Positions 9,168 to 18,131 of a stretch of DNA of 64,000 bases are shown here, piece after piece. Position 1 is the stretch's first letter; every line of letters begins with the position of its first letter. Source of the DNA: Thiosulfatihalobacter marinus (lineage in GTDB: Bacteria > Pseudomonadota > Alphaproteobacteria > Rhodobacterales > Rhodobacteraceae); contig NZ_JAECRZ010000004.1 in NCBI RefSeq assembly GCF_016019955.1, positions 186,001-250,000 on the forward strand. Reading direction: 5' to 3'. The position numbers were made by a program, and so were the translations under genes. Under the pieces are notes generated by a model. The model was not told the origin of the DNA and searched no databases. It saw only the letters and a list, made by a program, of their open reading frames with translations.

Positions 9168-10301
9168 ATGAGTCCGTTCATGTACCAGCCCGCCATCACC
9201 GGCACCGGTGTCTTTACCCCGCAACAGGTTATCACCAACGAAGAGCTGGTCGTCGCCTTCAACGCCTATGCCGATCTGGAAAATGACAGGAATGCCGATG
9301 CCATCGCCGCGGGCACGATGGACGCGATCCCCCATTCAGACACCGATTTCATCTTCAAGGCCTCCGGTATCCGCCAACGCCATGTGATCGACAAGACCGG
9401 CGTTCTGGATCCGCATGTCATGCACCCGCTCCTGCGCCAGCGCGCCGATGACGAACCTTCGCTGATGTGCGAAATGGCGCTGGATGCCTGCCACAAGGCC
9501 CTGGCCCGGGCCGGGGTGGATGCCGACGAGATCGATCTGGTGATCTGCGCCGCGTCGAACATGGAACGCGCCTATCCCGCCGTCGCCGTCGAAATCCAGC
9601 AGGAACTGGGCGCGGGCGGATTTGCCTTTGACATGAACGTCGCCTGCTCTTCGGCCACGTTCGGCATCCAGGCCGCCGCCGACATGATCCGCGCCGGATC
9701 GGTGCGCAAGGCCATCGTCGTCAATCCCGAAATCTGCTCGGCGCATCTGGAATGGCGCGACCGCGACTGCCACTTCATCTTTGGCGATGTCGCCACCGCC
9801 ACCGTTCTGGAACGCAGCGACGACGCCACCGGCGCCTGGTTCGAGGTGCTCTCCACCCGCTGCGCGACACAGTTTTCCAACAATATCCGCAACAATAACG
9901 GCTTCCTGCGCCGCTCGCGCCCCGACGGGCTGAACGATCGCCGCGACATGCAGTTCATGCAGAACGGCCGCAAGGTGTTCAAGGAAGTGCTGCCCTTGGT
10001 TTCGGCCCATATGCTGGGGCACCTGTCGCAAGAGGGCATCAACCAGTCCGCCCTGCGCCGCCTCTGGCTGCACCAGGCCAACAAGACGATGAACGATTTC
10101 ATCGGCAAAAAGGTTCTGGGCCGCACCCCCGAACCCGGCGAACAGCCCAATATCCTGCAAGATTACGCCAACACATCCTCAGCCGGCTCGATCATCGCGT
10201 TTTCCAAGTATTCCGACGATTTCGCCCCCGGCGACCTTGGCATGATCTGTTCCTTTGGCGCGGGCTATTCGGTGGGATCGGTGCTGGTGCGCCGCCACTG
10301 A
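9168..10301 (+). CDS. Beta-ketoacyl-ACP synthase III-like protein
   Basis: This 377-residue thiolase-fold enzyme has the FabH catalytic triad in context: Cys in NVACSSATFG (about residue 160), His in WLHQANKTMND (about 302) and Asn in DYANTSSAGS (about 334). It should condense an acyl-CoA or acyl-ACP with malonyl-ACP. It is longer than housekeeping FabH (about 320 residues), has an insertion near 40-85, and stands alone rather than in a fab/plsX cluster. It is therefore more likely a second, specialised KAS III. An alternative in-frame ATG lies at 9180. Confidence 0.8.
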   Translation: MSPFMYQPAITGTGVFTPQQVITNEELVVAFNAYADLENDRNADAIAAGTMDAIPHSDTDFIFKASGIRQRHVIDKTGVLDPHVMHPLLRQRADDEPSLMCEMALDACHKALARAGVDADEIDLVICAASNMERAYPAVAVEIQQELGAGGFAFDMNVACSSATFGIQAAADMIRAGSVRKAIVVNPEICSAHLEWRDRDCHFIFGDVATATVLERSDDATGAWFEVLSTRCATQFSNNIRNNNGFLRRSRPDGLNDRRDMQFMQNGRKVFKEVLPLVSAHMLGHLSQEGINQSALRRLWLHQANKTMNDFIGKKVLGRTPEPGEQPNILQDYANTSSAGSIIAFSKYSDDFAPGDLGMICSFGAGYSVGSVLVRRH

Positions 10302-10758
10302 TGCCGAATGCCAACCGGCGGCACCACGATTCGCCCTCTGGACGCCGACCCGCGACACCCGCATGTCATGAATGACAGGCCAACCTAAAATACCTGTCAG
10401 AAACAACAGTCAATCCTTACCCAAAGGTTTGTGATTCCGTACCAGACATCCCCGGTTCCGTAGGGTAATTTGGATGTCAGAAGGCGTCAGACGCGCATAT
10501 GGCCAGATCCCCAGATGGCCGCGCAGATGGTTTCGGGCGGGGGCAACCCTGTTCACCTTCTACTCTGTGCTGTCCCGTGCAGAGGTTTGATCGAAGCGCA
10601 CACCCGTGCAACTCGATTTTCCTGTATGTCATTGTATGACGCAAGGGTGTTCCGGTTTCCGGGGCACCCTTATTCGTTCCACGGGCTGGTTCCACTGGGC
10701 AGGCAACGCGCCCGCCACGGGGGCTATGGCGCATTGGCTGACGCTGCCGCCAGCGCGG
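10302..10758. other. Intergenic region without a recognisable gene
   Basis: These 457 bases separate two convergent genes. I find no convincing coding sequence or RNA gene. A small palindrome, TGTCATGAATGACA, lies at 10365-10378, and a short hairpin near 10742-10755 sits just before the convergent AhpD-like stop. The stretch is slightly less G+C-rich around 10380-10480. Confidence 0.5.
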
Positions 10759-11328
10759 TCATTCCACCAGCCCGCTGGCCCGGCCAAAATCGGAATAACA
10801 TGTCGGGCTGCGCAACCTGTCCAGCACTTTTTCGTCCACGCCATGCGGATCAAGGTGGTACTCCGTAACGCCTGTGCCCTCCAGCATCCGGTTCATCAGG
10901 TTGAACAGCCCACAAACCTGAATTGCATCGAACAGCGCCGCTTCCGACCAGCCGGCATCGTAAACGGCCTCGGCATCGGCCTCGGTCATCTGCGCCGGCG
11001 TACGGGTGAGTTTCCCCGCATAGGCCAGTAACGGTTTGAGTTTTTCGTCAACCGGCGCTGCGGCCATATCTTCCATCATCGCTTCTATGTCACTGACATC
11101 AATGCCAAAAGCCTTGGCATGCACCGTATGTGCCCCATGGCAGAACCCACAGGCATTCAACCCCGAAACATAGGCGGCAATCAATTCTCTCTCTGCGACG
11201 CCAAGATCGCTGGCCCCGCGCATGACCCGATTCTGGTATTCAGACAGCGGCGCCATCTTGTCGGGAAACGCGCGATAGACTTCCGCCAAACCTGCGCCCT
11301 CGGGCAACGAGGGGATCAAACGTTTCAT
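10759..11328 (-). CDS. AhpD/carboxymuconolactone decarboxylase-like peroxidase-related protein
   Basis: This 189-residue helical protein has the AhpD-type redox motif CGFCHGAHTVHA (about residues 58-69), which carries the CxxC pair and the downstream His of alkylhydroperoxidase-like enzymes. It likely reduces peroxides or acts as a disulfide-linked partner. I start it at 11328, where GGAG lies about 6 nt upstream of the ATG; in-frame codons further upstream lack such support. It is a stand-alone gene convergent with the KAS III-like gene. Confidence 0.75.
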   Translation of the reverse strand: MKRLIPSLPEGAGLAEVYRAFPDKMAPLSEYQNRVMRGASDLGVAERELIAAYVSGLNACGFCHGAHTVHAKAFGIDVSDIEAMMEDMAAAPVDEKLKPLLAYAGKLTRTPAQMTEADAEAVYDAGWSEAALFDAIQVCGLFNLMNRMLEGTGVTEYHLDPHGVDEKVLDRLRSPTCYSDFGRASGLVE

Positions 11329-11448
11329 CCTTGCTCCTTCCATTGTCAAACACCCAACACGAATGCGTTCCACCAAAACCCGAACCACTGGATCCTGGCG
11401 CAGCGCGTCAACGGCCGATATCTCGCGCCCCGAACCCGGCCGCCGGCC

Positions 11449-12330
11449 TCAGCGCATCCGGATCTTGCCCGGCCCGTCCTCCGCCACCCCCATCTCCACC
11501 AGAACCGAAGCATCCCCCTTGGCGCCCAGATGGCTCAGCGGATCCGGCAACAGCCCCATGCTCATCGCCAATGCCGCCAGCTCGGCCCGGTTGCCCAGCC
11601 CCGTCTTGGCCAGGATATTGTTCATGCGCTGACGCACCGCCGACACCGAAATCCCCAGCCGCTCGGCGATCACCTTGTCCTGCATCCCGCCCCCGATCAT
11701 CTCCAGCAATTCGCGTTGCTTGTCCGAAATCGCATTGCGTTCGGTGAATTCCGCGGCGAAATGGGTCATGTAGCGCTGATGCCCCATCAACGCGGCCGTG
11801 TTCAGAACCCAGCCATGGGTTCGGATGATATGCGTCATCTCGCGCTTGCTGTGATCACCGGAAAAGGTGATCAGCGCCGATTGCGGCGGGGCGTGAACCC
11901 GCAGCGGAATGGAAAACCCCGCCCGGATTCCGCGCGCCGCCGCCTCGCGCAGCACCTTGTAGCGGGCCTCGGGAATATGGCGGTTCTCATCGACAAATTC
12001 CAACCCCACCGCCAGCGGCGTCAGGTAATGCATCGCATGGGTGCGGAAATAAGACCATTTGTGCAGATCCGGATCCTGATTGACCTCGTTCAGCCAGGTT
12101 GAATCATAAGACGTGCGAATGAACAGCGTCTTTTTCCAGTTGTGGTAATTGCTTGCCGAAATGAAATCGATATAGGGCAGGTTCAAGGTCTGGCCCAGCC
12201 GCACGATCAGACGCCAGACATCCGACGAATGCGCCGTCGCCTCAAGATCCACCAGAAACGCCTGCAACAGCTCCGGCACATGCCGCTCGGCCTCGACAAG
12301 CTCGCGGCGGGGCTGGTGTTCGTGCACCAC
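11449..12330 (-). CDS. LuxR-family regulator with autoinducer-binding-like domain
   Basis: This 293-residue protein has an N-terminal autoinducer-binding-like domain (about 25-185; note the spaced aromatics in YIDFISASNYHNW and DPDLHKWSYFRT and the segment GIRAGFSIPLR). A C-terminal LuxR/FixJ HTH follows (about 205-260; SDKQRELLEMIGGGMQDKVI and ISVSAVRQRMNNILAKTG), plus a 30-residue tail. No luxI-type synthase gene is nearby, so it behaves as a LuxR solo. It starts 3 nt after the stop of the upstream HTH-like gene and probably shares its promoter. The ligand is unknown. Confidence 0.8.
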   Translation of the reverse strand: MVHEHQPRRELVEAERHVPELLQAFLVDLEATAHSSDVWRLIVRLGQTLNLPYIDFISASNYHNWKKTLFIRTSYDSTWLNEVNQDPDLHKWSYFRTHAMHYLTPLAVGLEFVDENRHIPEARYKVLREAAARGIRAGFSIPLRVHAPPQSALITFSGDHSKREMTHIIRTHGWVLNTAALMGHQRYMTHFAAEFTERNAISDKQRELLEMIGGGMQDKVIAERLGISVSAVRQRMNNILAKTGLGNRAELAALAMSMGLLPDPLSHLGAKGDASVLVEMGVAEDGPGKIRMR

Positions 12331-12333
12331 GGC

Positions 12334-12792
12334 TCAGCTCGCTTCCTCTTCCAGGTGCAGCTTCATGTCCACCAACACCTGCTGCAAGGCCAGCGTTTCG
12401 CGCAACAGCCGCCTGGCTTCGTTCATGGTAATGATGCCATCCGCGATCGACTGGCTGTATTCGGCCATCAATACCGCAAATCGCTGGCTCAGCGCGATCA
12501 CGTCGGAATTCACACCCCCGCTCTCGGACGCGTTGCGCCGCCGCTCGTCATGGCTCAGCGTGATCCCCTTCAGCTCGGCCAGCGCGGCGGTGACATGCGG
12601 ATAAGACGCCGCCTCCTCCAGCGCCGCCACCGCGTCGATCGGCATGAACCGGTCGCCATGTTCGTCATGGGCCGAATAATACCGCCCCAGCGTGGCCTTG
12701 GACTTGCCGGTCAGTTCACAGGCCGCCTCGATGCCCACATCCTTGACCAACGCTTCCGAATGTTTCTTCAGATAACTGCCCACAACGCTCAT
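12334..12792 (-). CDS. Unknown small protein with HTH-like segment, co-transcribed with the LuxR gene
   Basis: This 152-residue soluble protein has an N-terminal segment (about 12-45, including IEAACELTGKSKATLGRYYS) that reads like a helix-turn-helix, and an acidic, helical C-terminal half. I do not recognise the family with certainty; the pattern recalls small phage-type DNA-binding regulators. Start 12792 has GGAG 6 nt upstream. A longer reading to 12855 would begin inside the -10 box of the promoter. The 3-nt gap to the LuxR-type gene suggests that the two act together. Confidence 0.65.
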   Translation of the reverse strand: MSVVGSYLKKHSEALVKDVGIEAACELTGKSKATLGRYYSAHDEHGDRFMPIDAVAALEEAASYPHVTAALAELKGITLSHDERRRNASESGGVNSDVIALSQRFAVLMAEYSQSIADGIITMNEARRLLRETLALQQVLVDMKLHLEEEAS

Positions 12793-12853
12793 ACCAAACT
12801 CCAGTCCCAGCCGCGCCGCCCCCCGTGCCGGGGAAAGCGCCAAGTCTTTTCCC

Positions 12854-12884
12854 ATTATAGCCGTAACCCCAATTTGTCATTCAA
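12854..12884 (-). promoter_or_regulatory. Promoter of the HTH-luxR operon
   Basis: On the minus strand a perfect TATAAT (12859 down to 12854) is preceded by TTGAAT (12884 to 12879) with a 19-nt spacer, inside a locally A+T-rich stretch. The predicted transcript would start about 50 nt before the ATG at 12792. Confidence 0.55.
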
Positions 12885-12889
12885 TAAAT

Positions 12890-12909
12890 GCCCCCGACGT
12901 TGCGGGGGC
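12890..12909. other. GC-rich hairpin in the tdk/HTH divergent spacer
   Basis: GCCCCCG and CGGGGGC form a 7-bp stem around a 6-nt loop. It sits between the divergent HTH-luxR promoter and tdk (13156). The remaining roughly 245 bases up to tdk are G+C-rich and show no gene that I can support. Confidence 0.4.
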
Positions 12910-13155
12910 TGTGTGTACCCCGGCACCGGTATGCCAACACGCCGCGTCCGTCTCCACTGTCGGAAACGGCGTTGGCCCGGCTGGCCAGCGGCCCGAAATC
13001 GCCATCCCCCGGGGGTCAACCTCCCGGAACCGGCGCCGCGCATCCCCGGTCGGGTCCGGGGCGGGCCGCATCCCATGCGCCCGCCCCACAGCCGCCCGGC
13101 GGGGCGGCGGTTTTGCCTCTTGCACCCGGGCGCGGGGGCGTCCTATCACCCAACC

Positions 13156-13743
13156 ATGGCCAAGCTCTACTTTCACTACTCCACCATGAACGCGGGCAAA
13201 TCCACGGTGCTGTTGCAGGCGTCGCACAACTACCGCGAACGCGGGATGCAAACCTACCTGCTCACCGCCCGCTTCGACAACCGCGCCGGCGCCGGACGCA
13301 TCGCCTCGCGCATCGGCATCGCCGCCGAGGCCGACACGTTCGGCCCCGAAACCGATCTCCTCGCCGCCATCCAGTCCCGCCAGGCCACCGGCCCGGTCGC
13401 CTGTGTCTTCATTGACGAAGCACAGTTCCTCAGCGAGGATCAGGTCTGGCAACTGGCCCGCGCCGTGGACGATCTCAAGGTGCCGATCATGTGTTACGGG
13501 CTGCGGGTCGATTTCCAGGGCAAGCTGTTCCCCGGCTCCGCCGCTCTCCTGGCGCTGTCCGATGAAATGCGCGAGGTGCGCACGATCTGCCATTGCGGCA
13601 AAAAGGCCACCATGGTCGTGCGCCAGGACGAAACCGGCGCTGTCCTGCGCGAAGGCGCCCAGGTCCAGATCGGGGGCAACGACACCTATGTCTCCCTGTG
13701 CCGCCGCCACTGGCGCAAAGCCATGGAAGATCCCGCCGGCTGA
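13156..13743 (+). CDS. tdk: Thymidine kinase, type II
   Basis: This 195-residue enzyme phosphorylates thymidine in pyrimidine salvage. Features are the P-loop segment STMNAGKST (about residues 8-16), the DEAQFL motif (about 90), the lasso-domain region and zinc-ligand cysteines in ICHCGKK and SLCRRHW. The open frame extends far upstream, but ATG 13156 opens the family's MAKLYFHYSTMN N-terminus, so the upstream frame is not coding. It lies next to pyrB, in keeping with a pyrimidine theme, though a 160-nt gap separates them. Confidence 0.92.
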   Translation: MAKLYFHYSTMNAGKSTVLLQASHNYRERGMQTYLLTARFDNRAGAGRIASRIGIAAEADTFGPETDLLAAIQSRQATGPVACVFIDEAQFLSEDQVWQLARAVDDLKVPIMCYGLRVDFQGKLFPGSAALLALSDEMREVRTICHCGKKATMVVRQDETGAVLREGAQVQIGGNDTYVSLCRRHWRKAMEDPAG

Positions 13744-13905
13744 CAGGCGCGGCGCATGCGCTCTTCTTTTGGCCCCAAATATCCCGGGGGTAAGGTCGAA
13801 AATGCCCGCATTTTCGTCCCAGGGGGCTGGCCCCCTGCGCCCCACCTTGCCCCCCGCCCCGCCCGTTTCTATAAGCAACCCCAGATCAGCCACGGAGTGA
13901 CGGCC

Positions 13906-14862
13906 ATGACCTTCCGCCAGAAGCACCTTCTCGGGATCGAACCCCTGCACCCGGCCGAAATCACCGCCCTGCTGGACCTGGCCGATCAATATGTCGATCT
14001 CAACCGCCGCGAACAGAAACATTCCGACGCGCTCAAGGGCCTCACCCAGGTCAACATGTTCTTCGAAAACTCCACCCGCACCCAGGCCAGTTTCGAACTG
14101 GCGGGCAAACGGCTTGGCGCGGACGTGATGAACATGGCCATGCAGGCCAGCTCGATCAAGAAAGGCGAAACCCTGATCGACACGGCGATGACGCTGAACG
14201 CCATGCACCCCGATCTTCTGGTGGTGCGCCACCCCCATTCCGGCGCCGTGGACCTGCTGGCGCAAAAGGTGAACTGCGCCGTGCTGAACGCGGGCGACGG
14301 ACGCCACGAACACCCCACCCAAGCGCTGCTCGACGCGCTGACCATCCGCCGCTCCAGGGGTCGGCTGCACCGGCTGAACATCGCCATCTGCGGCGATGTC
14401 GCCCATTCCCGCGTGGCCCGCTCCAACCTGATCCTGCTGGGCAAGATGGAAAACCGCATCCGCCTCGTCGGCCCGCCCACGCTGGTCCCGGCGCAATTCG
14501 CCGAGTTCGGCGCCGAGATCTACGAAGACATGGAAGAGGGCCTGCGCGACGTCGATGTGGTGATGATGCTGCGTCTGCAAAAGGAACGGATGGACGGCGG
14601 CTTCATCCCGTCGGAACGCGAATATTACCACCGCTACGGGCTGGACGCGCAAAAACTGTCCCACGCCAGGCCCGACGCCATCGTCATGCATCCCGGCCCG
14701 ATGAACCGCGGCGTGGAAATCGACGGCGAGATCGCCGACGACATCAACCGCTCGGTGATCCAGGAACAGGTGGAAATGGGCGTCGCCGTGCGCATGGCGG
14801 CGATGGACCTCCTCGCCCGCAACCTGCGCGACTCCCGCGCCAACCGGGCGGTGAACGCATGA
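13906..14862 (+). CDS. pyrB: Aspartate carbamoyltransferase catalytic subunit
   Basis: This 318-residue enzyme forms carbamoyl-aspartate in de novo pyrimidine synthesis. The carbamoyl-phosphate loop [13 protein letters not shown] (about 46-58), the [10 protein letters not shown] segment and the late HPGPMNRG motif are intact. GGAG lies 8 nt before ATG 13906, which gives the usual N-terminus [11 protein letters not shown]. Its stop codon overlaps the start of a 35-codon membrane ORF (ATGA), and a dihydroorotase homogue lies 1.3 kb downstream. No pyrI regulatory subunit is present, and the pseudo-dihydroorotase may play a structural role instead. Confidence 0.95.
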   Translation: MTFRQKHLLGIEPLHPAEITALLDLADQYVDLNRREQKHSDALKGLTQVNMFFENSTRTQASFELAGKRLGADVMNMAMQASSIKKGETLIDTAMTLNAMHPDLLVVRHPHSGAVDLLAQKVNCAVLNAGDGRHEHPTQALLDALTIRRSRGRLHRLNIAICGDVAHSRVARSNLILLGKMENRIRLVGPPTLVPAQFAEFGAEIYEDMEEGLRDVDVVMMLRLQKERMDGGFIPSEREYYHRYGLDAQKLSHARPDAIVMHPGPMNRGVEIDGEIADDINRSVIQEQVEMGVAVRMAAMDLLARNLRDSRANRAVNA

Positions 14863-14966
14863 ACGACGAAGACCCGAAAGACCCCCGCGCCTCGGGCATG
14901 GTCGCCATGGTGGCCCTGATCGTGCTTTTCGCGGTCGTCGGCATGATGATCTGGGTGGCCGGATGA
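14859..14966 (+). CDS. Tiny single-pass membrane protein overlapping pyrB
   Basis: This 35-residue ORF starts at an ATGA that overlaps the pyrB stop and ends in another ATGA that starts the next gene. The N-terminus (about 12 residues) is charged, and the rest ([20 protein letters not shown]) is one hydrophobic helix. Overlaps at both ends suggest translational coupling, so I treat it as real although it is too short for family recognition. The function is unknown. Confidence 0.6.
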   Translation: MNDEDPKDPRASGMVAMVALIVLFAVVGMMIWVAG

Positions 14967-15526
14967 CCGGCCTCTCGGTCAGCCCGATGGAACGCGGCGT
15001 GATCCGTGTCTTCGCGCTCGACCTGCCCGCGCGCGACCTGGCGCGCCTGACCGATCCCACGCCCGCCGATCCCAGCCCACAGGCCACCGTTGCCCTGCTG
15101 ATCGGGCTCGACTGGCTGGAGGCGGACGGGTTTGAAATCTTCGACCCCGAGGTTCTGGGCGATCTGCGCCTGTCGGGTTATCTGCGCGACGGCGGCGGGG
15201 TCGCGGCACAGGATCTGACCGGCGCCGCCGCCCGGCTCGATGCCATCAACAGCCCCGTTCTGCTGATCTATTCCCGCGCCTTCGCCGGCACCGGGGCCAG
15301 GCTGACACCCGCCCCCGGCGTCACCCATGTCGCCACCCTGACCGAAGACACACCACCCGTCACGTTCGAAAAACTGCCCGGCGCCTCGGCCACTGGCCTC
15401 ACCGGCACCCGAACCGCCCCCGGCGCGCCCGGCACCAACCCGCATGTCACCCTGTTGCTGGCCCTGCTGGCCCTGCCCCTTGCCACCATCCTCCTCGGCC
15501 TGATCATCTACGGAGTCGTCAAATGA
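14963..15526 (+). CDS. Unknown protein with C-terminal membrane anchor in the pyrB operon
   Basis: This 187-residue protein has a soluble N-terminal region (about 1-150), a Pro/Ala/Thr-rich linker and one C-terminal transmembrane helix (about 162-185, LLLALLALPLATILLGLIIY). It starts in an ATGA overlap with the preceding 35-codon gene and ends in another with the following PH-domain gene. I do not recognise the soluble domain. The linkage suggests a conserved module with its neighbours rather than a pyrimidine enzyme. Confidence 0.65.
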   Translation: MTGLSVSPMERGVIRVFALDLPARDLARLTDPTPADPSPQATVALLIGLDWLEADGFEIFDPEVLGDLRLSGYLRDGGGVAAQDLTGAAARLDAINSPVLLIYSRAFAGTGARLTPAPGVTHVATLTEDTPPVTFEKLPGASATGLTGTRTAPGAPGTNPHVTLLLALLALPLATILLGLIIYGVVK

Positions 15527-15963
15527 ACCGGTCCATGACCCCCGATACCCCGCTTGCCGAAGGCGAAGAGGTGCTGCAATCCTTCCGCGCCGACCGCGCC
15601 ACCTATGTGCGCACCAACACCTGGATGGCCGCCGCCGCCATGGGTGCGGGCATGGTCATCCTGTGGCTGCTGGACAATCCCTATGTCTGGACAGGCGCCT
15701 TAGGCGGGCTGGCCGCCGTTGCCGTGCGCGCCTTCTACCTGATGTCCGAGGAACTGTCCGTGCGCTGGGATCTCACCAATCAGCGCATCCTCGGCCCCAT
15801 GGAGCGGCGCATCCCGCTGGCCCAGGTCAAAAAGCTCAACACGCTCGGCTCTGTCGTGCAGATCGTCACCCATTCCGGCGACAAACACCTGATCAAATAC
15901 CAGGCCGACCCCAAAACCACCATCGCCGCCATCCGCCGCGTCGCCGCCGGGGGACAGCCATGA
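15523..15963 (+). CDS. Membrane protein with bacterial PH-like domain
   Basis: This 146-residue protein has two adjacent transmembrane helices (about 35-70), followed by a bacterial PH-like beta domain (about 72-140; SVRWDLTNQRILGPMERRI and KKLNTLGSVVQIVTHSG) of the kind seen in YdbS/YvbH-like proteins. It starts in a 4-nt overlap with the preceding gene. The role is unknown and a membrane-surface function is inferred. It is the fourth gene in an overlap chain that begins at pyrB. Confidence 0.7.
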   Translation: MNRSMTPDTPLAEGEEVLQSFRADRATYVRTNTWMAAAAMGAGMVILWLLDNPYVWTGALGGLAAVAVRAFYLMSEELSVRWDLTNQRILGPMERRIPLAQVKKLNTLGSVVQIVTHSGDKHLIKYQADPKTTIAAIRRVAAGGQP

Positions 15964-16147
15964 TTTTGCGCTGCAACCATGTCCACGTCCCGGTCGCACC
16001 TGTCACCGCAGACGCCCCACGCGGCCCGGACGCCGGACAAGCCGCCTGCACGGCGCACCGCGCCATCAGGCGCGGGAGCTCAGGCCCGCGACAATGGCGG
16101 CAAGACATCCCCCGCCAGCATTTCGCCGCCCCGGAAAGACGCACATC

Positions 16148-17431
16148 ATGACCAAACTGTTCACCAATGCCCGCCTGATCGACCCTGAAACCGGAACCGA
16201 CACCCCCGGCTGGCTGCGGGTCGAAAACGGGACGATCACGAACCGGGGCGAAGACAGCCCGCCAGGGCTGGATAAGCCGGGCCAGACCATCGACTGCCGG
16301 GGCAAATGCCTCGCACCGGGCATCGTCGATATCGGCGTCAAGGTCTGCGAACCCGGCGAACGCCACAAGGAAAGCTACAAGACCGCCGGCCTGGCGGCGG
16401 CGGCGGGCGGCGTCACCACCATCGTCACCCGCCCCGACACAACCCCGGCCATCGACACGCCCGAGGCGCTGGAATTTGTCGAACGCCGCGCCAATGGCGC
16501 CGCCCCGGTCAACGTGCTGCCCATGGCCGCGCTCACCAAGGGCCGGCAGGGCCGCGAGATGACCGAATTCGGCTTCCTTCTGGATGCCGGCGCCGTGGCC
16601 TTCACCGATTGCGATCATGTGGTGGCCGACACCAGGGTACTGGCCCGCGCCATGACCTATGCCCGCTCGCTGGGCGCCCTGATCATCTCCCACCCACAAG
16701 AGCCCGGCCTGTCAGGCGGCGCCGCCGCCACCTCGGGCAAATTCGCCGCCCTGCGCGGCCTGCCCACCGTGTCGCCCATGGCCGAGCGCATGGGCCTGGA
16801 TCGCGACATCGCCCTGGTTGAAATGACCGGCGTGCGCTATCACGCCGACCAGATCACCACCGCCCGCGCCCTCCCGGCGCTGGAGCGGGCCAAACAGAAC
16901 GGCTTTGACATCACCGCCGGCACCTCGATCCACCATCTCACCCTCAATGAACTGGACGTGGCCGATTACCGTACCTTCTTCAAGATCAAGCCGCCGCTGC
17001 GCTCCGAAGATGACCGGCTCGCCGTGGTCATGGCGGTGAAATCCGGCCTGATCGACATTATCTCGTCAATGCACACCCCCCAGGACGAGGAAAGCAAACG
17101 CCTGCCCTTCGAAGAGGCCGCCTCCGGCGCCGTCGCGCTGGAAACCCTGCTTCCGGCGGCCATGCGGCTTTACCATGCCGACCAGCTCACCCTGCCCGAG
17201 CTTTGGCGCGCCATGGCGCTGAACCCGGCCCGCCGCCTCGGCCTGCCCTCCGGCAGGCTGGCCGCCGGCGCCCCCGCCGATCTGGTCCTTTTCGATCCCG
17301 ATGCCCCCTTTGTGCTGGACCGCTTCAAGCTGCGCTCGAAATCCAAGAACACCCCGTTTGACGGCGCGCGGATGCAAGGCAGGGTGCTGGCCACCTATGT
17401 GAACGGAAACCCGGTCTATACGCGGGGTTGA
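16148..17431 (+). CDS. pyrC: Dihydroorotase homologue lacking metal ligands (pseudo-dihydroorotase)
   Basis: This 427-residue protein has the amidohydrolase fold of dihydroorotase. The signature D-x-H-x-H-x-R-E-P reads D61-I-G63-V-K65-V-C67-E-P, so both metal-binding histidines and the substrate Arg are gone. The later His of the H-x-x-H-x-S-T segment is Gln235. The catalytic Asp of the T-D-H-A-P-H segment is Met308, and the final His is Gln312. H182, H262 and H309 remain. Such a protein should not bind the usual zinc pair. By analogy with inactive DHO subunits that pack with aspartate carbamoyltransferase in Pseudomonas-type enzymes, it may be a structural partner of PyrB; I infer that an active dihydroorotase is encoded elsewhere. 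Confidence 0.85.
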   Translation: MTKLFTNARLIDPETGTDTPGWLRVENGTITNRGEDSPPGLDKPGQTIDCRGKCLAPGIVDIGVKVCEPGERHKESYKTAGLAAAAGGVTTIVTRPDTTPAIDTPEALEFVERRANGAAPVNVLPMAALTKGRQGREMTEFGFLLDAGAVAFTDCDHVVADTRVLARAMTYARSLGALIISHPQEPGLSGGAAATSGKFAALRGLPTVSPMAERMGLDRDIALVEMTGVRYHADQITTARALPALERAKQNGFDITAGTSIHHLTLNELDVADYRTFFKIKPPLRSEDDRLAVVMAVKSGLIDIISSMHTPQDEESKRLPFEEAASGAVALETLLPAAMRLYHADQLTLPELWRAMALNPARRLGLPSGRLAAGAPADLVLFDPDAPFVLDRFKLRSKSKNTPFDGARMQGRVLATYVNGNPVYTRG

Positions 17432-17516
17432 GCCCCCGCCCGCCACCTCAAACCGGTAGCCCCCGGCGCCATCCCCCGCTAATCTTCCCCCCAAACCCAC
17501 AGCCCCGGAGCCACCC

Positions 17517-18131
17517 ATGCCCCCCATCGAAACAGCCCCCGCGATCCTGCTGCTCTGGGCGGCCCTGGGGTACCTGCTCGGCTCCATCCCCTTCGGCATA
17601 CTGGTGGCACGTGCCTTCAATCTGGGCAATCTGCGCGAAATCGGCTCGGGCAATATCGGTGCCACCAACGTCCTGCGCACCGGCTCGAAAAAAGCCGCCG
17701 CCGCCACATTGCTTCTGGACGGCGCCAAAGGCGCGGTGGCCGTGCTGCTGGCGCGCGCGCTGGCCGGCGAGGACGCGGCACAACTTGCCGGGCTCATGGC
17801 TTTCCTCGGCCATTGCTACCCGGTCTGGCTCGGTTTTCGCGGCGGCAAGGGCGTTGCCACCTTTCTCGGCCTGATGCTGGCATTGGCCTGGCCCGTGGGC
17901 CTCGCCACCTGCCTGACCTGGCTCGCAACTGCGGCCCTGTCGCGCTATTCCTCGCTCTCGGCCCTCGTCGCAGCCGCCACATCAACCTTCTGGATGGTGT
18001 TCCTGGGCCAGCCCGACGCCTTTCTCCTTGGCGTCCTGCTCACCCTGATCGTGTTCTGGCGCCACCGCGCCAATATCCGCCGCCTGCGCGCCGGAACCGA
18101 GCCGAAAATCGGGGCAAAATCGCCGTCATGA
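17517..18131 (+). CDS. plsY: Acyl-phosphate glycerol-3-phosphate acyltransferase
   Basis: This 204-residue polytopic membrane enzyme makes lysophosphatidic acid from acyl-phosphate. The PlsY motifs GSGNIGATNVLR (about residues 42-53), DGAKGAVAVLLAR and GHCYPVWLGFRGGKGVAT (about 98-115) are all present. GGAG stands about 9 nt before ATG 17517. The stop overlaps the start of the next membrane protein (ATGA). It follows the pseudo-dihydroorotase gene after 85 nt. Confidence 0.93.
   Translation: MPPIETAPAILLLWAALGYLLGSIPFGILVARAFNLGNLREIGSGNIGATNVLRTGSKKAAAATLLLDGAKGAVAVLLARALAGEDAAQLAGLMAFLGHCYPVWLGFRGGKGVATFLGLMLALAWPVGLATCLTWLATAALSRYSSLSALVAAATSTFWMVFLGQPDAFLLGVLLTLIVFWRHRANIRRLRAGTEPKIGAKSPS

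Noticed and set aside
12142-13155. A long N-terminal extension of the thymidine kinase frame
   Set aside because: It runs antisense to the LuxR and HTH-like genes, and the family's N-terminus begins exactly at 13156.
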